IMG/VR virus record: IMGVR_UViG_3300046836_000305 | Coordinates: 1-20,528 of that record | Strand: one strand, 5' to 3' | Source of the DNA: a virus | DNA length: 20,528 nucleotides | Part shown: positions 6,654 to 14,259 of the stretch, piece after piece | Layout: each line of letters opens with the position of its first letter | Numbering within the stretch: position 1 is the first letter of the stretch | The notes under the pieces: model-generated | The model's input: the letters and a program-made list of their open reading frames with translations, nothing else | Database searches by the model: none | What the model was told of the DNA's origin: nothing | Position numbers and translations under genes: made by a program

Positions 6654-8015
6654 CTAGAGGTTCTGGCCGAAGACGGCGCCGACGATCGTCCCGTCGAGGC
6701 GTTTATAGAATGTGAATATGTCGTACTTTGACGCCGTCGTGGTCAGCGTCGGTGCCGTTCCGCCAGCCCAGACCGTGCCGGCAAAACTTGCCGTGAAGGA
6801 GCCCGCTCCAGTGGCAACCTCGATCGTATAGACGAGCCCTGCCACCATATTCGAGTGCGTCAGTGAAAAGTTGCCGGTCGCCGTGACCTTCTGCGCGCGT
6901 GCCACAGACCAGTCGATGGTGATCGCCGTGCTCGTATTGCCAGCGTCGTTGGTCGATGCGCCAATATCGTTTTCGACGATCGCGTCCCAGGCAGGGGCGG
7001 CCGAGACAGCGCCGGTGCCGGTTTGGCGGAGAAACTTCCGCGCCGCCACCGTATTGCCGGCGAGTTTGGACAGCGTGCTCGCCGCCGACCCGTAGATCAG
7101 ATCTCCGAGCGCGACCGAGGCGGGGAAGCTGTTCCCATTCGCCTTGGCGACCGTCGGGCCCGGATAGCTGCCGGACAGGTCGCCGCTCGCCGCGCCACTC
7201 GGCGAACCCGCCGAGAATTGGACGAACGAGATCGCGGTCGAGCCGACGGTGATGGTCGCCGGCGTGTTGCACACGAACTGCGTATTGGCGTAGGCCGTGC
7301 CGGCCGTGACAAAAACGGCGGCCTTGAGCAATTCCGCGCTCTGGTCGGCGTCCGTGACGCGCGTCAGAATGTACGGATGCGAGCCGTCGCCGACCTGCGT
7401 CAGCGAGTAGATCCCATTGTCCGCGCCGGCCGCCTCGTTGTCGACGAGAAGCCGGTCGCCCGCAATCAGCGTGACGCCGTCCTGTGCAGCGAGCGCGCCG
7501 TTCGAGTTACCCGTTAGGGTCGCGCCGACGCCGGAGGAACCATTGCTATACGTGTTCGCCGCGAGCGCCGCGGTGGTCCGAGCGCGCACGGCCGTCTTCC
7601 ACGCCACACCGGCAGCGTTGTTGTCGACGTAGGTCTTGGTAGCCTTCTGCGAAGCGACGAGGGCGTCGCTGTTGGCTGCCAGCGCGCCATCGGTGTCGAT
7701 CACATCGCTTTGGATGAAGTTCTCGAGCGTACCGGCAGTGATCCGCAACTCGAACGTGTCGCCTATTGCGAACGTGCCGGCCGATGTGCCTTCTTGCGCC
7801 CGCACAATGGTGAGCGTGTCGGACGACCGGGCCGTGACCTCAACAATTTCAATCGCGGAGCCGTCAACGCTCTGGATCGTGCCGATAAAGAAATCTGCGC
7901 CCGAGAGCGCCGGGAACGCGGCACCTTGCCCCGACTGCAGCGTGAGACTCGTATCGCTGGGCGCGACCGAGGCCGCGAGCTTTGCGCTCGTGCGGTTGGC
8001 GAAGAGTTGTGTCAT
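6654..8015 (-). CDS. Modular tail fibre protein
   Basis: A 453-residue protein starting MTQLFANRTS. Residues 1-95 are a typical phage fibre N-terminal module with EIVEVTARSSDTLTIVRAQE (residues 56-75), which in related fibres attaches to the tail. SQKATKTYVD (about 122-131) is the linker common to such fibres. From about 137 to 268 comes the VAWKTAVRA...DNGIYSLTQVGDG...LTRVTDADQSAEL module widespread in fibre proteins, then GDLSGSYPGPTVAKANG (about 278-294), another recurrent fibre element, and a C-terminal receptor-facing region of about 150 residues. No chaperone gene is recognised. The start is ATG without a strong ribosome-binding site, immediately after the previous gene. Role in host recognition is inferred from module content. 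Confidence 0.85.
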   Translation of the reverse strand: MTQLFANRTSAKLAASVAPSDTSLTLQSGQGAAFPALSGADFFIGTIQSVDGSAIEIVEVTARSSDTLTIVRAQEGTSAGTFAIGDTFELRITAGTLENFIQSDVIDTDGALAANSDALVASQKATKTYVDNNAAGVAWKTAVRARTTAALAANTYSNGSSGVGATLTGNSNGALAAQDGVTLIAGDRLLVDNEAAGADNGIYSLTQVGDGSHPYILTRVTDADQSAELLKAAVFVTAGTAYANTQFVCNTPATITVGSTAISFVQFSAGSPSGAASGDLSGSYPGPTVAKANGNSFPASVALGDLIYGSAASTLSKLAGNTVAARKFLRQTGTGAVSAAPAWDAIVENDIGASTNDAGNTSTAITIDWSVARAQKVTATGNFSLTHSNMVAGLVYTIEVATGAGSFTASFAGTVWAGGTAPTLTTTASKYDIFTFYKRLDGTIVGAVFGQNL

Positions 8016-8019
8016 GAGC

Positions 8020-9204
8020 TTAGATCGGTGGGGAGGAGTCGAGGCCGATCAAATAGCGATACCAAGAGAGGCGCTGCGATGCGGTCAGCGGCGCGTCAAA
8101 CATGACGATGTCGCGAAGCCACCCATCGAAGAATTGATCGTCGTCCTTTCCTCTCCCGAACCACGCTTCTGAACCATTGCTGAAGTCGGGGTCGCCCGTC
8201 AGATGCGTCGAGTAGAGTTGGACGTTGTTGACGTACGCGACCCGGTTCGGCGAGACTGCCGTGAGATCGACGGCCAGGTCCCACACGTTGAGCGAGCCGA
8301 AATCGACTCCGGCGGCAACGAAATCGCCATAATCGAGCTGTGAGTCGGTCACTGTCGAATCGAGGACGTGGCCGTTCGGATGCGGCCACTCAAAGTTCCC
8401 CGCCGTGCCGATGCCATTCAGGTCCCACGGGGCATTGCGGCCGGTCGAGCCGGGCGCCCCGTTAACGGCGCGGATGCCAGCCATGATTTCGCCTTTCGTG
8501 AGCCCGGTCCACCATGCCCCACCGTCGTCGACTCTTTTTAGCCACGTCAGCGTATTTCCGGGAAACTGGCTGCGGCCAGCCAATTGACCAACGCCGAATC
8601 GGATCATGTTTCCGTCAATCTGCGGCGCAATGTGAAAATCGTAAAACGCCGGGTTGCCGGCGGGACCGCCGAGGAAATGGTAGTTGTTGCCGGATTGATC
8701 TTGCCACACCGAAAGAAGGTCGCCGTCGCTAGCCGGCGTGCAAGCGGAGTAATCGACGGGGTTGATGTTGTCGTACGTCCACGCGCCCTTGAGGTAGCCC
8801 GTGCCTCGCCGCAAAAAGAGATGAACCACGGCCGAACGGTCCTGCGCGAACGGCGTTGGGTTCTCCTCGAGCACGAACGTCAGTCGCCGCTTGAGTCCCG
8901 ATGCGGTCTGGACCGGCGTGTGCTTGCCAGGAATCGGCATCACATAGATACCGCTCGTGGATTCGACGAGGTCGCCCGTCGCCACGAGGTTGCCGCCCTG
9001 GTTGATCAGCGCGAGGATCGCGAGCGCGTCGCTCGGCGCGAGCAGCCTCGTGGTGACGGTCCACTTCCGGAACAGCCCGCGGCGGATGAGGCGCATCGTG
9101 CCGTCGAACATCCGCTCGCGATCGGCGGCGTACTCTTCCGCGTCCTCGTCCGCCCCTGGACTGAGGCAGGGAATCGTCGTGCCGTTGAGTGCGAGGAAGG
9201 CCAT
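8020..9204 (-). CDS. Distal-tail-like protein fused to a LamG/concanavalin-type lectin domain
   Basis: A 394-residue protein following the tape measure gene, the usual position of the distal tail protein (Dit). Residues 1-115 (MAFLALNGTTIPCLSP, RKWTVTTRLLAPSDALAILA, SGLKRRLTFVLEE) resemble a small beta-barrel Dit-type ring domain. From about 140 onward the pattern changes to a LamG-like jelly roll: WQDQSGNNYHFLGG near 167-180, a beta-rich centre, and DGWLRDIVMFDAPLTASQRL near 361-380, the standard closing strand and helix of LamG-like domains. Such domains bind carbohydrates, so the protein probably forms a tail-tip ring carrying glycan-binding petals, comparable to evolved Dit proteins. Family assignment of the first domain is less certain than that of the second. 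Confidence 0.72.
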   Translation of the reverse strand: MAFLALNGTTIPCLSPGADEDAEEYAADRERMFDGTMRLIRRGLFRKWTVTTRLLAPSDALAILALINQGGNLVATGDLVESTSGIYVMPIPGKHTPVQTASGLKRRLTFVLEENPTPFAQDRSAVVHLFLRRGTGYLKGAWTYDNINPVDYSACTPASDGDLLSVWQDQSGNNYHFLGGPAGNPAFYDFHIAPQIDGNMIRFGVGQLAGRSQFPGNTLTWLKRVDDGGAWWTGLTKGEIMAGIRAVNGAPGSTGRNAPWDLNGIGTAGNFEWPHPNGHVLDSTVTDSQLDYGDFVAAGVDFGSLNVWDLAVDLTAVSPNRVAYVNNVQLYSTHLTGDPDFSNGSEAWFGRGKDDDQFFDGWLRDIVMFDAPLTASQRLSWYRYLIGLDSSPPI

Positions 9205-9207
9205 CGC

Positions 9208-11637
9208 CTAGAATCCGCCTTGGAAGGCGAACGCGGAGACACTATTCGTCCCGCGATCCTTCAACGCTTCGCGCTTCATCATCTCGTACAGGTCGCGCGC
9301 GCTTTTCGCGTCGGCGGCCTGGATCGTCACATTTCCGTGAACGTGGATGTCACTGCTGCCGTAGCCGATCGGCGCGTTGTAGGGGCCTGTCGTACCACCG
9401 ACGCCGGCCGGTGCGCTCGGCGGATTGCTCGGCGAGACACCGGGGATCGGAATGGGCGCAGCGGCGTAGCGGTAGGATTCGATCTTGAAGAACTGCGGAA
9501 TGTTCGAGATCGAAGCTGTGACTGCGTTGACAGTCTTTGACAGCGCATCGAGTGAGGCGGCTGAGTTGTCGACCGATTTCTTGTGGTGGTCGAACAGTCC
9601 GCCGATCAGACCGCCGAGTGCCGCGCCGGCGATGCCACCGATCACTGGAACGATCGCGTTGCCGAAGGCTGCACCAATGCCCGAACCGGCCATCTTTCCA
9701 ACAGCCGCCCCGAGTGCTGCGGACCCGCCCGCGGCGCCGATGCTTGCGCCAATCTGTGATCCCTGTCCATGCACAAAGGCCTGAGCCAAGCCTGAGAGCG
9801 CGAATGTCAGCGAGTTGGCGATGCCGAGCAGGCCAGCGTCAAGGCCGTCTTTCACACGCGCGAGCGTCGCGTTCACGTTCTGCAATTCGGGCGGGATCGC
9901 CGCCACCTCTGGCGCCTTGAAGACCACGCCGCCGAGTTGCGTGATCTGGCCAGGCCCCTGCACAGGAATCGGGCCGAGCCCCGGCGCTGCTGCTTGTACG
10001 CTTGTGAGCGGAATCGAGCCAGGCGCTGCGAGGTTGGCGAGCTGCGAGAGCGAGCCGAGAATGTCGTTCTTGATGGTCTGCGCGATCTGCTCGAGCTTGA
10101 TCCGCATCGGGTCCATCGCGTTCGGAATCTTCGCGAGGACGTTCTGCACTTCGATCAATGCGGCCGTCAGCGAGGCGCCGAATCCCGCGATCGGCCCGAA
10201 CTTCTCTTTCATCAGGTCGAATGCGGCAATGACATTCTGGGCGTGTTCGGTCGCATGCTTGAGCATGTCGGCCAGAGACACGCCCTCGCCACCGCTGTCG
10301 CCAGCAGCCACACCCGTCTGCTTGAGCTTCGCCGTAATCGCGTCGACGTTCGTCTGAATGACGCGCGCCTGCTCGGCAAGGTTGGAGTTCTGCGCGTTCA
10401 GCGACTCCATTGCATCGGCGGGGCGGGCGAACTTCGTTGCATCAAAATTCGTGATCTGGCTCGCGACCCGCGCCTGCTGCGCTCGAATGCTGGCGAGCAA
10501 TGCCTGGTCGGCCGCCTGCTGTTGTTTGAGCTGAGCAACGGTGAGGTTGTTCAGCGATTGCGTAAAGAGGTCGAGGTCGGCGGCCGTCTGCTTTGCGCCC
10601 TCGCCCTGCTTGGCGAACGCATAGATCACCGCGGCAATCGGCGCGCTCAGAAGGGCCAGAATGGGGCCGAGGCCCGTGACGATCTTCGCAATACCGGAGA
10701 GAGCTGAACCGGCGCCGAGAATCGCAAGTGCCCTATTTAGCAGGATGATCTTCTCGGTCAGCGAGCCAACGATGAAGAGCGCGGGGCCAATCGCCGCGAC
10801 GATCGCACCAACGCCAATCACTGCGGACTTCGTTCCCGAAGGCAGATCGTTGAGCGACTTGAGGAACCCCGTCAGCGCGTCGGCCGCTCGCGCGAGCGTT
10901 GGCGCGAGCAGATTGCCGAAGGCGACTGCCGCTTCCTCGGACGCTTGCTTGAGCCGTGCTAGGGCGTTCGCATTATCGCCGATCGTCCGCGCCGCTTCGC
11001 CTTGCTGCTGTTTCGTGCGGTCGAGAATGAGCGACCACGTTGCCTGTACCGTCGCTGCGTGTGACAGGTTATCGCCAACCTGCGCCAGCCCGAGCGAGTA
11101 GGCGCGGTTCTTGACATCCGTCTCATTGATCGCGATGCCGAACTCACGAAGCCCACGCGTCTGTCCCGCCAACGCCTGCTGAAGGGACGATTGCGCTACG
11201 TCAATCGAGACGTGATTGAATGCCGCGAGGTCGCCGGCCAGCTTCGTCACCGCTTGCGTCATCGACGTCGCTTGCGGGATACCGAGCCCAATCGACCGGA
11301 AGAACACGTCCGTGTTCGACGTGAGGTTTCGCAGTTCCTCGCTCGTCGCGGGGACGGTTTTCATCAGGTTCGTGATGAACCCTTCCATGTTCGCGGCCGA
11401 CGTGCCGAACGTGTGCTCGAGCTTCTTGATCGAGGCTTCGTTGTCTGCGGCCAGCTTCGCCGTGACACCCGCAAGCGCCACAAAAGGCAGGGTGACGGCC
11501 GCGGTCAGCGACTCGCCGAGCGATTGGAGCCGCGCACCGGTCTTGACCATCTGGGACTCAGCATCGCTCATGCCCTTCTTGAACGATGACAGATCCGCGG
11601 CAATGCGGACGACGAGTGACGCGGTGGTCTGTGCCAC
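9208..11637 (-). CDS. Tail tape measure protein
   Basis: This 809-residue protein is the longest in the window and sets tail length; at about 0.15 nm per residue it would give a tail near 120 nm. The start is GTG at 11637 with a good GAGGAA ribosome-binding site that overlaps the stop of the chaperone gene. The N-terminus (ADLSSFKKGMSDAESQM...GARLQSLGESLTAA) is the usual helical tape measure opening. Hydrophobic segments lie at about 42-60, 270-292, 303-341 and a Gly/Ala-rich one at 626-682 (GIAGAALGGLIGGLF), typical of domains that reach the host membrane. Helical stretches fill the centre. The end (HVHGNVTIQAADAKSARDLY, 765-784) is a common C-terminal motif of this family. No lysozyme or peptidase domain is visible. 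Confidence 0.93.
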   Translation of the reverse strand: MAQTTASLVVRIAADLSSFKKGMSDAESQMVKTGARLQSLGESLTAAVTLPFVALAGVTAKLAADNEASIKKLEHTFGTSAANMEGFITNLMKTVPATSEELRNLTSNTDVFFRSIGLGIPQATSMTQAVTKLAGDLAAFNHVSIDVAQSSLQQALAGQTRGLREFGIAINETDVKNRAYSLGLAQVGDNLSHAATVQATWSLILDRTKQQQGEAARTIGDNANALARLKQASEEAAVAFGNLLAPTLARAADALTGFLKSLNDLPSGTKSAVIGVGAIVAAIGPALFIVGSLTEKIILLNRALAILGAGSALSGIAKIVTGLGPILALLSAPIAAVIYAFAKQGEGAKQTAADLDLFTQSLNNLTVAQLKQQQAADQALLASIRAQQARVASQITNFDATKFARPADAMESLNAQNSNLAEQARVIQTNVDAITAKLKQTGVAAGDSGGEGVSLADMLKHATEHAQNVIAAFDLMKEKFGPIAGFGASLTAALIEVQNVLAKIPNAMDPMRIKLEQIAQTIKNDILGSLSQLANLAAPGSIPLTSVQAAAPGLGPIPVQGPGQITQLGGVVFKAPEVAAIPPELQNVNATLARVKDGLDAGLLGIANSLTFALSGLAQAFVHGQGSQIGASIGAAGGSAALGAAVGKMAGSGIGAAFGNAIVPVIGGIAGAALGGLIGGLFDHHKKSVDNSAASLDALSKTVNAVTASISNIPQFFKIESYRYAAAPIPIPGVSPSNPPSAPAGVGGTTGPYNAPIGYGSSDIHVHGNVTIQAADAKSARDLYEMMKREALKDRGTNSVSAFAFQGGF

Positions 11638-11640
11638 TAG

Positions 11641-12173
11641 CTATTCCTCATCCGTGGCCGCTTCGACCAGTTGCTCGTCCGCCTCGCGCAATCGCCGCTC
11701 CCGCATATCGTAGGCGTGCCAGGTGGTCAGTTCTTCCGAGTCCATCTCGACCCCGAGACGGCCGACGGTCATGTGCAACCGTTCGGCGAGCCGGTACAGG
11801 CTCACGCACTCGGGGTCGTCGTCGAGTTTTTTTCCGCGTCTACCACGGCCTGCGCCTCGAGCTTGTTCAGCTTCATGGCGGGCGCAGTGAGCTCGTCTAG
11901 GTCCCCGGCCGGCCACTGCATCAGCGCGTCACGGTCGGACGACTTGAAGCACATCTGTTTTGTTTCGGGGTCGCGCACCGTGGCGATCGCGATGGCGGCC
12001 TGCAGTGCGGCGGGATCGTCTTCCCCCGCGTCGTTCTTGGCCGCCTTGAGCAGGTCGCGCCGCTGCGCGACGCTCATCATCACGATCTCGACGGGGTTCT
12101 CGGGCAGGAAGCTGGGCGTAACCGTGATCGTTCTCGCCTCTCTCGAGGCGAGTAGTGCATCTCTGAGGGACAT
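11641..12173 (-). CDS. Tail assembly chaperone GT fusion, made by predicted -1 frameshift
   Basis: The G-type protein starting at 12173 and the overlapping -1 frame that ends at 11641 can be joined at an A AAA AAC heptamer, giving a fusion of 177 residues. Upstream of the site the fusion equals the shorter protein up to residue 116; downstream it continues LDDDPECVSLYRLAERLHMT and ends ...EAATDEE. The downstream frame has no convincing start of its own: upstream of the slip it reads arginine/glycine-rich shadow sequence (GRGPRRAHCARHE). It lies immediately before the tape measure gene, exactly where lambda-like phages make G and GT to chaperone the tape measure during tail assembly. The frameshift itself is inferred from sequence. 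Confidence 0.87.
11802..12173 (-). CDS. Tail assembly chaperone, G-type (unshifted product)
   Basis: A 123-residue protein from the ATG at 12173, starting four bases after the stop of the previous gene. It opens MSLRDALLASREARTITVTP and has VEIVMMSVAQRRDLLKAAK and VRDPETKQMCFKSSDRDALM, in keeping with phage tail assembly chaperones, which recall gpG or TAC families by size and location rather than strong sequence identity. The protein ends NSTTTPSA shortly after the slippery heptamer, so most ribosomes would stop here and a minority would make the longer fusion. It acts in the cytoplasm with the tape measure protein and is not expected in the virion. Confidence is high for the gene, and good for the role. 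Confidence 0.85.
   Translation of the reverse strand: MSLRDALLASREARTITVTPSFLPENPVEIVMMSVAQRRDLLKAAKNDAGEDDPAALQAAIAIATVRDPETKQMCFKSSDRDALMQWPAGDLDELTAPAMKLNKLEAQAVVDAEKNSTTTPSA
11826..11832 (-). promoter_or_regulatory. Slippery heptamer A AAA AAC for -1 ribosomal frameshifting
   Basis: On the minus strand the zero-frame codons GAA AAA AAC (codons 114-116 of the G-type gene) contain the canonical X XXY YYZ heptamer A AAA AAC. A -1 slip re-pairs both tRNAs on AAA AAA and enters the frame that ends at 11641. The GC-rich sequence just downstream (CGACGACGACCCCGAG) could stall the ribosome, but I did not identify a definite pseudoknot. Confidence 0.85.
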
Positions 12174-12177
12174 GGGG

Positions 12178-12813
12178 TTAGATGAGTGAGATGACGCGGC
12201 TGTCCGCGTCCGACGTGCCGACGAAGGTCAAGTCCTCGCCGATGATTGAACGGGTCGCGATGCTGATGGCCTGTTTCGTCGGGCGCGCCCAGAACGCAAG
12301 ATCCGCCGCGGCGCCGCTGTCGTGGAAAATCTGGATGACGAGCACCGTGCCGTTCAAAATGGCGGCCTTGAACTGCGCGCTGTACGTGGACTCCCAATTG
12401 CGGCCGAGCGATGCCGAGATGCTCTTGATGCCTGGGATCGACTCGTCATACCCGCCCGAGTCGAACGTCGTATCATCAAGCAGCTCGTTGCCGTGCGTAT
12501 ATGTGATCGACTTCGATTTCAGGATCGTCGTCATCGGGAGATAGGTCCCCGAGATCGTGACCGTGCGCGCCGTTGTTGCCGTGAATGTGACGACACCGGT
12601 TAGGCGGTTGATGACGTACGGGTCCGCCACCGGGTCTACCGCGACGCCCCCGTCTTTCACGGTGATCGTGGCCGTCGGTGACCAGACCTGTTTCGCGGTA
12701 TTCGTGATCTGGTATTTCTTGTTTGCGGTGAGTGCGGTCACCGCTTCATCAGTAAAGGCCGTGGGCGTGCCCCCGATCTTCACGAGGCCGAGTCGTCCAG
12801 CAGTCGAAGGCAT
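12178..12813 (-). CDS. Tail tube-like protein (major tail protein candidate)
   Basis: A 211-residue protein from the ATG at 12813, with AGGAA upstream overlapping the stop of the previous gene. It starts MPSTAGRLGLVKIGG, echoing the STAGR start of the two preceding genes. Residues 30-95 are beta-rich (WSPTATITVKDGGVAV). The section from about 97 (KSKSITYTHGNELLDDTTFD) through GGYDESIPGIKSISASLGRN, then a variable part and GEDLTFVGTSDADSRVISL, follows the general plan of siphovirus tail tube proteins: N-terminal tag loop, IpGik-type strand, and a repeated strand pair. It directly precedes the chaperone genes, the classical place for the major tail protein. Whether this or the two upstream paralogues builds the tube cannot be decided from sequence alone. 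Confidence 0.72.
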   Translation of the reverse strand: MPSTAGRLGLVKIGGTPTAFTDEAVTALTANKKYQITNTAKQVWSPTATITVKDGGVAVDPVADPYVINRLTGVVTFTATTARTVTISGTYLPMTTILKSKSITYTHGNELLDDTTFDSGGYDESIPGIKSISASLGRNWESTYSAQFKAAILNGTVLVIQIFHDSGAAADLAFWARPTKQAISIATRSIIGEDLTFVGTSDADSRVISLI

Positions 12814-12822
12814 GGCGTGTTC

Positions 12823-13263
12823 CTACGGGAGAGTGATCGTGCCGAACGTGAACGTGCCCGTCGTTTTCCCGTCGATCGAGATATTCGTTTTGTCGCGCAC
12901 CTTGGTATCGATCGCGATCTTCGTCAGGTTGACGGCGCCCTTCCAGCCTTTCTTCGTGACTGCGGAGCTGTCGAAGATCACGGCGACGTATCCACTCGGG
13001 GACGTCGCTTCGACCTCTGCCTCGATCATGGCGTCTTGGCCATTGGTGTCACCCACCCGCCGTCCGCCGCTCATCGTGAACGGCAACGAGCGAATGCCGG
13101 TGATTGACTGCTCGTACGCGACGCCAAACTCGTCGTCGGCAATCTCGGGCGACTCGGGCCCGCCGCTTATTGTGTCGATGCCGGCGACGAGGTGATACGA
13201 ACTCGCGCCGTTCGTGGCGGACCAATAGACCTGACACTTCCGGCCCGCGGTTGAGGAGGACAT
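12823..13263 (-). CDS. Tail-tube-type protein, paralogue B of a tandem pair
   Basis: A 146-residue protein from the ATG at 13263 with a strong AAGGAGA ribosome-binding site that overlaps the stop of the upstream gene. It is a clear duplicate of its neighbour: shared blocks include GGPESPEI, DDEFGV, YEQSITGI, NGQDA/TGQDA and a nearly identical end (RDKTNISIDGKTTG...FTFG.ITLP), about two thirds identical by eye. It is rich in beta strands and Gly/Ser/Thr with no enzyme motif. The position between the tail terminator and the chaperones is that of tail tube genes, so it is a tail tube subunit or related virion protein. The strong ribosome-binding site suggests abundant synthesis. Confidence 0.7.
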   Translation of the reverse strand: MSSSTAGRKCQVYWSATNGASSYHLVAGIDTISGGPESPEIADDEFGVAYEQSITGIRSLPFTMSGGRRVGDTNGQDAMIEAEVEATSPSGYVAVIFDSSAVTKKGWKGAVNLTKIAIDTKVRDKTNISIDGKTTGTFTFGTITLP

Positions 13264-13272
13264 GCTGTCTCC

Positions 13273-13716
13273 TTACGTGACCGGCAGCGTGATCGCGCCG
13301 AAGGTGAAGGCGCCCGTCGTCTTGCCGTCGATCGATATGTTCGTTTTGTCGCGGGTCTTGGTGTCGAACGAGACCTTCGTGATGTTCACCGCGCCCAGCC
13401 AGCCGTTGCCGGGTGACGTGCCGTCGAACAACACCGCGATGTATCCGTTCGGCGATGTGCCGGCGAGTTGCGCCGCGACGATGGCGTCCTGGCCCGTCGA
13501 ATCGCTCCCGATGCGAGCGCCGCCGGACAACGAGAAGGGCAGGCCGATGATGCCCGTAATGGACTGTTCGTATTCGACGCCGAACTCGTCATCGTTGATT
13601 TCCGGCGACTCCGGTCCACCGGTCACCGTATCGATACCGGCAATCAGGTTGTATGAGTCGTCGGTATTGTCGGCGGACCAGTAGACTTTCGCCTTTCTGC
13701 CAGCGGTCGATGACAT
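13273..13716 (-). CDS. Tail-tube-type protein, paralogue A of a tandem pair
   Basis: A 147-residue protein from the ATG at 13716 (MSSTAGRKAKVYWSADN). GAGAA about 7 bases upstream is a weak ribosome-binding site, and a stable hairpin lies about 28 bases upstream. It shares most of its length with the next gene, including GGPESPEINDDEFGVEYEQS and the end RDKTNISIDGKTTGAFTFG, with small indels and different loops (for example GTSPGN against SSAVTKK). Such divergence with a conserved core suggests duplication followed by specialisation. It is the first gene of the tail module after the tail terminator protein, where a tail tube gene is expected. It could also be a tube-related decoration. Confidence 0.7.
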   Translation of the reverse strand: MSSTAGRKAKVYWSADNTDDSYNLIAGIDTVTGGPESPEINDDEFGVEYEQSITGIIGLPFSLSGGARIGSDSTGQDAIVAAQLAGTSPNGYIAVLFDGTSPGNGWLGAVNITKVSFDTKTRDKTNISIDGKTTGAFTFGAITLPVT

Positions 13717-13734
13717 TGGAGTTCTCGAGGAGGG

Positions 13735-13768
13735 GGAAAACGAAACGCCCCGTCAGGCGACGAGGCGT
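13735..13768 (-). terminator. Hairpin with T-rich tail resembling an intrinsic terminator
   Basis: On the minus strand ACGCCTCGTC, loop GCCT, GACGGGGCGT form a 10-pair stem (one T-G wobble), followed by TTCGTTTT. On the plus strand the same position is a C-A mismatch, so the structure suits minus-strand RNA. It separates the tail terminator gene from the tail-tube genes, yet lies only about 28 bases before a start codon, so partial readthrough or an RNA-stability or processing role must be considered. Confidence 0.62.
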
Positions 13769-13794
13769 GTGATGGCACTTCGGGCGGTTGAGTT

Positions 13795-14259
13795 TTAGGA
13801 CTGATCTTCTAGGGTGATTTCGAGAAGCGGCCGGACGCATCGCGTGATTCCATCGACGAGGCGTTCCTTTCCCCAATCGTCATTCTGGTTCACCATCACG
13901 ACGTCATGGCCGGTGACCGAGAGAGACGAACCGTCCTGAAGGACCGCGAGCGCAGCATCGGCGATCGCCAGTCCGCGCTTATATCCGGCTGATCCGGTTG
14001 ATGCGGTCGTCGTCGAGCCGTCTTGCGTATAGATGTACAATTCAACCGTGACGACGTGGCCGCCCTGGCCAAAGAACAATTCTTCTCGCTCGCTTCCTTC
14101 GCCAACCACGAGATAGGGATATTCGAGGCTTTCCCGAACCTCATCGACAACACTGGACGAGCCGTCCGCTTGCGCGGCAAGGAGGTTCGTGACAGCCGAT
14201 GCGGATCGGAGCGCACCCACAATTCCGACCTGCGTCGCCCACGAAGCGGTTGCCGTCAC
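13795..14259 (-). CDS. Tail terminator / tail completion protein, DUF3168-like
   Basis: A 154-residue protein from the GTG at 14259, overlapping the upstream stop as GTGA. Its layout fits the DUF3168 / SPP1 gp17 and lambda gpU-like group: an N-terminal helix (SWATQVGIVGALRSASAVTN), a loop, EYPYLVVGEGSE (residues about 46-57, the YPYvv signature), strands HVVTVELYIYTQDG, a helix GYKRGLAIADAALAVLQD, and closing strands (TRCVRPLLEITLE). Such proteins cap the end of the tail tube and join it to the head. The order gp16-like, gp10-like, then this gene, then tail tube is standard for HK97-like phages, which strengthens the assignment. Confidence 0.8.
   Translation of the reverse strand: MTATASWATQVGIVGALRSASAVTNLLAAQADGSSSVVDEVRESLEYPYLVVGEGSEREELFFGQGGHVVTVELYIYTQDGSTTTASTGSAGYKRGLAIADAALAVLQDGSSLSVTGHDVVMVNQNDDWGKERLVDGITRCVRPLLEITLEDQS

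Larger units (their letters stand above)
12823..13716 (-). repeat. Tandem gene duplication in the tail-tube region
   Basis: Two adjacent genes of 444 and 441 bases encode proteins that align over their whole length, roughly two thirds identical by eye, with the most similar blocks at SPEI.DDEFGV.YEQSITGI and the last 24 residues. Only 9 bases separate them. Confidence 0.85.

Noticed and set aside
8584-9540. Long plus-strand frame of 318 residues
   Set aside because: It spans the start of the Dit-like gene and the end of the tape measure on the other strand, is arginine-rich and has no recognisable domain: a GC-driven shadow.
9937-10707. Plus-strand frame of 256 residues opposite the tape measure gene
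   Set aside because: Shadow of the tape measure gene; arginine-rich, no motif.
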